From: Desmonostoc muscorum LEGE 12446
GTDB lineage: Bacteria; Cyanobacteriota; Cyanobacteriia; Cyanobacteriales; Nostocaceae
Reading direction: 5' to 3'
Length of the DNA stretch: 64,000 nucleotides
Assembly: GCF_015207005.2 (NCBI RefSeq)
Contig: NZ_JADEXS020000001.1
Coordinates: 8,207,001 to 8,271,000 of the forward strand
The notes beneath the pieces were generated by a model. That model was not told where the DNA came from, did not search any database, and saw nothing but the letters and a program-made list of their open reading frames with translations. A program made the translations under genes and the position numbers. Below are positions 58,296 to 64,000 of the stretch, piece after piece. The first letter of the stretch is position 1; every line of letters begins with the position of its first letter.

Positions 58296-58885
58296 GCTTA
58301 CCCTTGATAAATAGATTAAGTAAGTTATTCAATGTCATTATCACATCATATAAAACCCATTTGATTAACGAACATATAGCAATCCGATTTGATTTCTGAA
58401 TGACTTGTAGAGGTAAGGGACTGGGGATTGGGGACTGGGGACTGGGAAGGAGCAATAAAGGTGTACTGAGTTTTGTTCAAAAATCAAATATGAGTCCTAT
58501 ATTTATCTAGGAAGGGAACTCTTAACAGGGAACAGAAAAACAGGAAGTTTGAGGTGTACTGAGTTTTTTCACCAAATCAAATATGAGTCCTATAGATGTA
58601 GGTCGGGTTGAGGAACAAAACCCAACACCAAGAATACCTGGTTTTATTGGCTCACTCTCCGATAACCAAACCTAGAAATAGTTAGATTTTTTCATAATAA
58701 AAAATAAGGCTATTCAATTGAAAAACACTGTAAAATGTCACAGTATATTTTTGGTAAGTATAGCACTTAAAAGTGCGTACTTTTATTTTATCTGTATATA
58801 CTTTACTATTTAAATAGTTCAAAATTAGGTTGAATAAATAAGAATTCTGAACACTTCTAAAAACAATTAACAACGAGGTAAATCT
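58296..58885. other. Intergenic region with MITE-like repeats
   Basis: 590 bp between divergent genes. 58378-58501 is copy B of the element at 11760; 58548-58596 repeats its right end (GAGGTGTACTGAGTTTT ... CAAATATGAGTCCTATAG). The rest is AT-rich; GAGG at 58875-58878 is the pirin ribosome site. Confidence 0.7.
58378..58501 (+). mobile_element. MITE-like repeat, copy B
   Basis: ATAGCAATCCGATTTGATTT start and AAATCAAATATGAGTCCTAT end, with GGGACTGGGGATTGGGGACT heptamers inside. It is nearly identical to the reverse complement of 11760-11887. Confidence 0.75.
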
Positions 58886-59602
58886 ATGTCTAAAAATACA
58901 ATTACCCACTTAATTCACGATCGCAATGCCCGTGGTCACGCTCAAACAGGCTGGCTCGATAGTTATCATACATTTTCCTTTGGTAGTTTTTACGATCCCA
59001 ACCGCATGGGATTTCGTTCTCTGCGAGTCATCAACGATGACCGCATCGCCCCTGGTGCTGGATTTCCTACCCACGGTCACCGTGACATGGAAATCCTCAC
59101 CTATGTCTTAGAAGGCGCTGTAGAGCATAAAGACAGCTTAGGTACTGGCTCAGTAATTCGTCCCGGTGATGCCCAAATTATGAGTGCTGGTACTGGAATC
59201 AGCCACAGCGAATTTAATCCCTCGCCAACTGAACCACTACACTTGCTACAAATCTGGATTCTTCCCGATCGAGAAGGGTTGACACCAAGATACGAACAAA
59301 AAGCTTTTCCCATTGAAGAAAAGCGCGGTCAATTACGCTTAATTGCTGCTAAAGATGGGCGCGATGGTGCTGTGACAATTCACCAAGATGTTGATTTATA
59401 CGCCTCTGTTTTAGAGTTAGGTGATGTTGTTAATTATCAAGTAAAAGGCGATCGCTATGCCTGGTTACAAGTAGCCCAAGGTATAGTCAACTTAAATGGC
59501 GAAGAACTCAGAGCAGGCGATGGCGTGCAAATCAACGGCGAAGAACAGTTAGAAATTAGCACCAATATTGGCGGCGAAATCTTGCTTTTTGATTTGGGCT
59601 AA
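58886..59602 (+). CDS. Pirin-family protein (YhhW type)
   Basis: 238 aa, double cupin. N-terminal metal site: [16 protein letters not shown], then [17 protein letters not shown] with His, His and Glu, and [11 protein letters not shown]. Quercetinase-type pirin motif [13 protein letters not shown] is present. Second cupin ([20 protein letters not shown]) has lost the metal ligands, as is typical. Probably an iron- or nickel-binding dioxygenase or regulator. RBS GAGG, seven bases ahead. Confidence 0.9.
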   Translation: MSKNTITHLIHDRNARGHAQTGWLDSYHTFSFGSFYDPNRMGFRSLRVINDDRIAPGAGFPTHGHRDMEILTYVLEGAVEHKDSLGTGSVIRPGDAQIMSAGTGISHSEFNPSPTEPLHLLQIWILPDREGLTPRYEQKAFPIEEKRGQLRLIAAKDGRDGAVTIHQDVDLYASVLELGDVVNYQVKGDRYAWLQVAQGIVNLNGEELRAGDGVQINGEEQLEISTNIGGEILLFDLG

Positions 59603-59635
59603 TATGCTAAGTAGTTGAATAGACCACTGTTGTAG

Positions 59636-59771
59636 CAATACTGCTCGGTTAAGAAATTTCTTGGTTGAGGCAAGCAGGGGGAGCACGGGGAGAAATGGGG
59701 GCTGGCGTTGAGTTTTGCCTCCCCTGCTTCCCCTGCTTCCCCTGCCTCCCCTGCTTATCCGAGCAGTATTG
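59636..59771. mobile_element. 136-bp MITE-like element
   Basis: Inverted ends CAATACTGCTCGGTTAAG (59636-59653) and CTTATCCGAGCAGTATTG (59754-59771) with one mismatch. The centre carries GGCAAGCAGGGGGAGC and CCCCTGCTTC tandem units that pair. Same end type as at 14403. Confidence 0.75.
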
Positions 59772-59777
59772 ACTGTT

Positions 59778-59805
59778 GTAGGGGCGCACAGCTGTGCGCC
59801 CCTAC
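59778..59805. repeat. 28-bp perfect palindrome
   Basis: GTAGGGGCGCACAG plus its exact reverse complement. Compare 6117-6144, which differs by compensating changes on both arms. Confidence 0.85.
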
Positions 59806-59862
59806 GATTATTGGTGTCAACTTAGAGCCAGGGCGAACTCTAACTGCTGATTTCGCGTTAAG

Positions 59863-60206
59863 TTGATGCTCTGGGCTGACAAAATAGAAACTTTATTTCA
59901 AATACTGAGTAAGAGTTTGCAAAACATAGAATCTTTTAATCTGAAAGCTTCCTCTTACTTTCCATCTAATAATTCAATTGGTTTAATTGTTGGTAAAAGG
60001 TTTTTTTGGAGAAGCGAACAGTTGAATATGCTGATAGTCGCTACAATAGCCGTAAACTCAGCCAATTCATGAACCAGTGTTTACGCGATCGCACTTATTA
60101 CAGTATCAGTTTTTGGGATCTTGCCTACAGCTACGAAGTCGGACAAACTCCCGCAGGTGATTGGATAGGAGTGCGAACCCAAAGCGAATTTGAATACAAT
60201 CCTTAG
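59863..60206 (+). pseudogene. Possible remnant, C-terminal end of a small protein
   Basis: Two frames are open. The second, ending at 60206, gives RTVEYADSRYNSRKLSQFMN then YYSISFWDLAYSYEVGQTPA and GDWIGVRTQSEFEYNP. The E-x-G-x-T-P-A-G-D-W-x-G-x-R-T ending resembles the C-terminus of NuiA-like nuclease inhibitors. The first part has no good start. A remnant or frameshift is likely; identification is weak. Confidence 0.3.
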
Positions 60207-60225
60207 AAAGAATAGCAGAAATCTC

Positions 60226-60948
60226 ATGCCCAAAAAGCCCGATTCCCAGTTACAAAATCTCTTCGCCGCCCACAAATCAACCGACTGGCAAGAAAGATTA
60301 ACACAAGTAGCCTACCGCTTCAACCGAGAATATCTTGGTCAACCCGTTGAACTCCCAGCCGAAGTCCAAGCAATGCCAATCTTTCGGGAGTGGGCTGGCG
60401 GCAATTTTTCCGGGAGAATTGCTTCTCCTTTTTGGGAAGTTGCCAAACCTCAAAAAAATCAGCACTGTTTAGATATCGGCTGCGGTGTCAGCTTGTTAAT
60501 TTATCCTTGGCGGGATTGGCAAGCATTTTTTTATGGACAAGAAATCAGTAATGTGGCGCGAGATATTCTCACTTCTCGCGGGCCGCAGTTGAATTCTAAG
60601 CTATTCAAAGGTGTTGAATTGGGAGCGGCTCATGATTTAAACTATTCACCAGGTCAATTTGACTTGGCGATCGCCACAGGATTTAGCTGCTATTTTCCAC
60701 TTGAATACTGGAATGCTGTCTTGACGCAAGTCAAACGAGTCTTAAAACCAGGTGGACATTTTGTATTTGACATCCTCAATCCCGAACAGCCTTTAGCAGA
60801 AGATTGGGCAGTTTTAGAAACTTATTTGGGTGCTGAGGTATTTTTAGAACCTCTAGTTGAGTGGGAAAAAACGATTAAAGCTGCTGGTGGTAAAGTAATA
60901 ACCCAGAAATCAGGAGAATTATTCGAGTTGTACAAAGTGCGATTTTAA
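60226..60948 (+). CDS. SAM-dependent methyltransferase
   Basis: 240 aa from the ATG at 60226; an ATG 36 bases upstream overlaps the remnant. Class I fold: motif I CLDIGCGVSLLIYP (GxGxG variant), FYGQEISNVAR (acidic residue for ribose), FDLAIATGFSCYFPLEYW, VKRVLKPGGHFVFDIL. Substrate not deducible. The N-terminal helix (LQNLFAAHKSTDWQERLTQVAY) is typical of a cyanobacterial conserved group. Confidence 0.82.
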   Translation: MPKKPDSQLQNLFAAHKSTDWQERLTQVAYRFNREYLGQPVELPAEVQAMPIFREWAGGNFSGRIASPFWEVAKPQKNQHCLDIGCGVSLLIYPWRDWQAFFYGQEISNVARDILTSRGPQLNSKLFKGVELGAAHDLNYSPGQFDLAIATGFSCYFPLEYWNAVLTQVKRVLKPGGHFVFDILNPEQPLAEDWAVLETYLGAEVFLEPLVEWEKTIKAAGGKVITQKSGELFELYKVRF

Positions 60949-61084
60949 ACTAATGAACAGTTACAGCAGAATTCAGAATGGGCTACGCCCCGCTGCGCTA
61001 ACAGAATTAGAATAGCCTCTGTGCCTAGCTACCACACCCAGATAGTGTAATTCACGCTTCCTGTAATCTGCTGTAAAAATACCA

Positions 61085-61513
61085 TTACTCAGCAATAATT
61101 GGACTCGTTGGATCTAAAGATGTTGTAAAAACAAAATAGATGACTCCAGCACCGAGAATCATTACAGCCAAACTAAACAGCAGCACCCACCGGTCTGTTG
61201 GTTCATAAGTATCTTCTTCGATATCACGGCGCACAGCAAAATAGTGTCCCGTTGACAGCCACACCGTAATTAAACCCACCAGCGAGAAAACTAAGCCTAA
61301 CTTCCAGCCGTTCCCAGGACGGGGCACCAAAGGTATTTGGAAAGCACGCAGACGCACGATGACCACACCAAAGCCCAAAAGAGCAATCCCTGTCCGCATC
61401 CAAGCCAGGTATGTACGCTCATTTGCTAAGTGGTCTCGTATCCGAGATGGATTTAATCGTCCTGCTTTTTTTTGATCTTTAACTTCTTCTGTGGGTTTCG
61501 ATTTTAACTGCAT
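61085..61513 (-). CDS. DUF202 (YidH-type) membrane protein
   Basis: 142 aa from the ATG at 61511-61513 with AAGG ahead. The frame can extend to 61642, but those 43 residues (MYNHNKYISLKQLARWMQII and on) are not conserved-looking. DHLANERTYLAWMRTGIALLGFGVVIVRL is the DUF202 signature; three membrane helices are seen in all. Function unknown. Confidence 0.82.
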   Translation of the reverse strand: MQLKSKPTEEVKDQKKAGRLNPSRIRDHLANERTYLAWMRTGIALLGFGVVIVRLRAFQIPLVPRPGNGWKLGLVFSLVGLITVWLSTGHYFAVRRDIEEDTYEPTDRWVLLFSLAVMILGAGVIYFVFTTSLDPTSPIIAE

Positions 61514-61912
61514 CAATAATACCTTTATTCCGAAAGAGGCTCCTCTCCAAAAAACGCGAAAGTAATAGCAAATTTCCTTCCAGATTATTTGCATCCAACG
61601 CGCTAATTGCTTTAGTGAAATATATTTATTGTGATTGTACATTTTTTTGCCAAGTTTATTTTAACTGAAATTTTGTACTATTTTCAAGAAGTCTGGAGTG
61701 GGGAGCGATGGCAACATCAAAATCAGGGTTTTAGCCAACGGTAAGCAGTAATTACTCAAAAGAAAACAGCCAGCACCAGAGAGATTTTTCACCAGTCCTT
61801 GTCCTGTTTCGTCTCTGATTTTGGCTGTTACCCTGTTAAATTTGAAAACATATCGTTGAGAAACAGATTTCAGTAACTAGTGTTCACTGGTAACTGTCTA
61901 CTATTCACCGAT
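61514..61912. other. Intergenic region with a hairpin
   Basis: 399 bp; AACAGCCA (61765-61772) and TGGCTGTT (61822-61829) are inverted, with AGAGAG/CTCTG inside, forming a likely hairpin. No gene apart from the possible N-terminal extension of the DUF202 protein. Confidence 0.5.
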
Positions 61913-62569
61913 TTAAGACTTCTCAATAGGCGCATTGGGAACCCGTGTATTTATTAAAGCCTGTGATACATTGGGGATAAACCAGTTCACTTCATTGGCT
62001 TTGACAATTTGAGCATTAGGAATGTTGATTTCAATTGCAGCATTATCTGGATTGGTTTTAATCGTCAACTTACTGCCATCAGGTATTTTAATAGCTACTG
62101 GTTCTGTAAATTCTTGAATTTGCCCATCTGGGGTTAAGGCTCCGAGTTTAGTATCATTTGGCAAATAGAATCCATCACAATCCCAGTTATTTTGAGTTGA
62201 CTGACCATCAGCTAGAAAATACAGACCATTGTCGTATACAGCATCTTCTTCCTCTTCCTCATTTGGTGTTTTGCCGTATACTGCAATGGTATTACCTGTT
62301 TGGTTCTCGCATTGACCCCAGTTAATTCCCGTCTCCAAAGCATATTTTTGGAATGTTAACTCATCGATTTTCTTTTGAATTTCTTCTGGTGTGACACCTG
62401 CAAGTTCACTTCGGTCTTTTTTTGCCTGAGTAAGTTGCTTAAGTGCTTTGGTGACCTCGACATAATCAGGATTTTTGCTAAATTTTGGTCTATCAGCAAA
62501 AGAAGGTTGAGCAAAGGCTAGATTAACAAAAATCATCAAGATAATTAGCAGAGATTTCCAGATTTTCAT
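61913..62569 (-). CDS. Secreted protein of unknown function
   Basis: 218 aa with signal peptide (MKIWKSLLIILMIFVNLAFA; cleavage near QPSFA-DRP). A short coiled-coil part at ~35-70 (LKQLTQAKKDRSELAGVTPE) precedes a beta-rich domain with GQCENQTGNTIAVYGKTPNEEEEE, LYFLADGQSTQNNWDCDGFY and two Cys that may pair. Family not recognised. No partner nearby; 86 bp before cadD-like gene on the same strand (shared transcription is possible). Confidence 0.62.
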   Translation of the reverse strand: MKIWKSLLIILMIFVNLAFAQPSFADRPKFSKNPDYVEVTKALKQLTQAKKDRSELAGVTPEEIQKKIDELTFQKYALETGINWGQCENQTGNTIAVYGKTPNEEEEEDAVYDNGLYFLADGQSTQNNWDCDGFYLPNDTKLGALTPDGQIQEFTEPVAIKIPDGSKLTIKTNPDNAAIEINIPNAQIVKANEVNWFIPNVSQALINTRVPNAPIEKS

Positions 62570-62655
62570 GATTTAACTCCTGTCGAGCAATTTGAGGTTA
62601 TTCAGTAGGTAATTGATTGTGAAAACTCAGAGTTATGAATTATTACACCACTTTT

Positions 62656-63366
62656 TTAAATACTTAATTTTTCTTGTTGTTCGCTCGATTGCTGATTTTT
62701 TAGACTCAAAATGAAGGAAAATAGATAACTAGAAACTACAGATAAAAGAGTCCAAGTAACATTTTCTGAGACAATAAACACACCCAAGCCAACTAAAATA
62801 CAAGGTACAAAAGTGTTGCCGTTATCAGTTAAAAATTGAGCGATCGCAGGTAAGTAGGTTAACTTGTAAGCGGCATAACACCAGACACCCACCAGAGAAA
62901 AGAATACGCCTAAAATCAGCAACAGACTTTCTAATTCCGAGTTGGCAAATAAAGGTACGTAAACGCTGATATTATCACTACCATTAGCAAAGGCGATGGC
63001 AGCTACATTACATGTTTGCGGAGATATAAAACTGCGAATTACAGAGGGACAAGAAGGCTCAGTTTCTTCTGTAACTTCGTCTGATGAATCCTCTTCGCGT
63101 TTTAGCAAACTACTCATACCAATAATTATTGGCATTAAACCAAGTAACCTAATCCAGTCCTGCGGTATAATGAGTCCACCAAAAAAACCTGGAAGGCTAG
63201 CAGCGATCAGTGCAGCAAAACCGAGATACTGGCCAGCAATAATGTGACGACTACGGAATGTTTTATTTACTTGTGAAAAAAGCAACGTCAAAATCACAAT
63301 ATCGTCAATATTCGTGGCACTGAATGCCGTAATTCCTGTGGTAATTGCAGTGACTAAACCGCTCAT
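62656..63366 (-). CDS. CadD-family transporter-like membrane protein
   Basis: 236 aa, about six membrane helices. ITAFSATNIDDIVILTLLFSQV, then IAGQYLGFAALIAASL, GLMPIIIGMSSLL and FANGSDNISVYVPLFA are signature segments of the CadD/cadmium-resistance transporter family. The TNIDD and ANGSDNI motifs have the acidic residues. An acidic cytosolic loop (KREEDSSDEVTEETEPS) lies in the middle. Substrate may be a divalent metal or another cation. Divergent from the LysR gene. Confidence 0.87.
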   Translation of the reverse strand: MSGLVTAITTGITAFSATNIDDIVILTLLFSQVNKTFRSRHIIAGQYLGFAALIAASLPGFFGGLIIPQDWIRLLGLMPIIIGMSSLLKREEDSSDEVTEETEPSCPSVIRSFISPQTCNVAAIAFANGSDNISVYVPLFANSELESLLLILGVFFSLVGVWCYAAYKLTYLPAIAQFLTDNGNTFVPCILVGLGVFIVSENVTWTLLSVVSSYLFSFILSLKNQQSSEQQEKLSI

Positions 63367-63397
63367 TTATCGAAGTCCTTATTTTGATGCTTGGTAA

Positions 63398-63470
63398 TTG
63401 GGCATTGGGCATTGGGCATGGGGCATCAGTTTATTTACAAATGACCAATGACAAATGACAAATGACAAAT
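63398..63470. repeat. Heptamer arrays in the cadD-lysR intergenic region
   Basis: Tandem GGGCATT/GGGGCAT units at 63398-63427, then ATGACAA units at 63440-63470. Confidence 0.8.
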
Positions 63471-63595
63471 AACTACGTAGAAAGCTGTGATTTATACTTT
63501 AGACAAACTAAACGATAGAATCAAATGCTTTTTTTTGTCAAAATGATAAATGGAAGTGATTAAAATTTTGACACCAAGTTTTAGGGACACCATCA

Positions 63596-64000
63596 ATGGC
63601 AGGAATGACGCTTGAACAGCTAAAAATCTTTCTGGCTGTAGCGCAACACTTACACTTTACTCGGGCAGCAGAAGAACTTTATATTACACAACCTGCCGTC
63701 AGTGCAGCGATCCAGAACTTAGAACAAGAATACGGAGTTAAATTATTTCATCGAATTGGTCGTCATATTGAGATTGCTGAGGCTGGTAAGTTACTGCAAG
63801 TGGAGGCGCAGAAAATTCTCGATCAAGTCTACTTGACTGAAAGGGGATTGCGGGAATTGAATAATCTCCAACGGGGTGAATTGAAATTAGGGGCAAGTCT
63901 GACAATCGGTAATTATTGGCTACCAAGCAAGATTAGTGACTTTAAGAGCCAATACCCTGGTATCCAAATTGACTGTACCCTTGCCAACGCCGAAACGATT
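63596..64000 (+). CDS. LysR-family transcription regulator, N-terminal part
   Basis: The frame starts at ATG 63596 (or 63605) and leaves the window at 64000; about 135 residues visible. Helix-turn-helix MTLEQLKIFLAVAQHLHFTR, AAEELYITQPAVSAAIQNLEQEYGVKLFHRIGRH, the LysR winged HTH. The first part of the effector domain (ELKLGASLTIGNYWLPSKIS) follows. Divergent from cadD-like gene, so it may control it; the effector is unknown. Confidence 0.92.
   Translation, partial: MAGMTLEQLKIFLAVAQHLHFTRAAEELYITQPAVSAAIQNLEQEYGVKLFHRIGRHIEIAEAGKLLQVEAQKILDQVYLTERGLRELNNLQRGELKLGASLTIGNYWLPSKISDFKSQYPGIQIDCTLANAETI

Larger units (their letters stand above)
59603..60225. other. Intergenic region with MITE, palindrome and a remnant frame
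   Basis: 623 bp. 59636-59771 is a MITE, 59778-59805 a palindrome. From 59860 to 60206 there are two short overlapping frames, a TTG-start frame ending GQTPAGDWIGVRTQSEFEYN and an ATG-start one ending IAVNSANS; they may be frameshifted parts of one gene. Confidence 0.6.

Overview
The window looks like chromosomal DNA of a filamentous, heterocyst-type cyanobacterium close to Nostoc. The evidence is the very frequent GCGATCGC octamer (HIP1), many heptanucleotide short tandem repeats (STRR type), a cyanobacterial gene set (chlH for chlorophyll synthesis, a SipA-like protein, DUF3148-type, a lipid-A-disaccharide-synthase-related protein) and the ebo gene cluster. There is no rRNA, no CRISPR array and no tRNA that I could recognise.

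Layout. 1-4.1 kb: start of a phosphoketolase gene, a Uma2 gene broken by internal deletion, rimM carrying repeat-derived insertions, avtA, and a class III alcohol dehydrogenase (frmA). 4.4-8.3 kb: an SLH/beta-helix surface protein with 39 Pro-Thr pairs, a Uma2 protein with a coiled-coil tail, and a glycine-zipper stress protein. 8.4-16.6 kb: glgP, a ParE/RelE toxin-antitoxin pair, S-formylglutathione hydrolase (the partner of frmA in formaldehyde detoxification), a K+ channel, a nucleoside deaminase, and a NarL-type two-component system divergent from a Spy-like periplasmic protein. 16.7-31.4 kb: SipA-like protein, a lipoprotein/Tat-type peroxiredoxin, an unlisted small double-glycine leader peptide, modA, ligA, HNH nuclease behind a strong terminator, M23 peptidase, a STAND ATPase, and two tandem DUF2207 proteins.

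32-36.4 kb: a membrane Ser/Thr kinase fused to a periplasmic amino-acid-binding domain, followed by a stand-alone amino-acid-binding protein, then a frameshifted nuclease-like gene and a DUF2283 protein. 36.9-40.9 kb: chlH. 40.9-45.1 kb is an AT-rich accessory stretch: a Uma2 gene, an IS630-type element inserted exactly inside a HigA-like antitoxin gene, a PIN-domain protein, and remnants of several other small antitoxin-like genes.

45.1-54.8 kb: catalase, then the complete ebo cluster. eboA-eboB-eboC-eboE-eboF run on the minus strand and eboD (sugar-phosphate cyclase of the dehydroquinate synthase superfamily) runs the other way from a shared 480-bp AT-rich intergenic region. In Nostoc punctiforme the ebo genes are known to be needed for export of the scytonemin precursor to the periplasm; no scytonemin genes are in this window. 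54.8-64 kb: intact Uma2 paralogue, aldo/keto reductase, Dps, TerB-like protein, pirin, methyltransferase, DUF202 protein, a secreted protein, CadD-like transporter and a divergent LysR regulator cut by the window end.

Non-coding space is full of small non-autonomous palindromic elements (MITE-like, 90-210 bp), several present in two or more copies within the window. Short repeats have also entered coding sequence (rimM, eboE C-terminus, STAND ATPase, Uma2 coiled coil). The most distinctive items are the IS630/higA insertion with a probable -1 frameshift, the kinase-binding protein fusion with its partner, the orphan double-glycine peptide and the intact divergent ebo locus.
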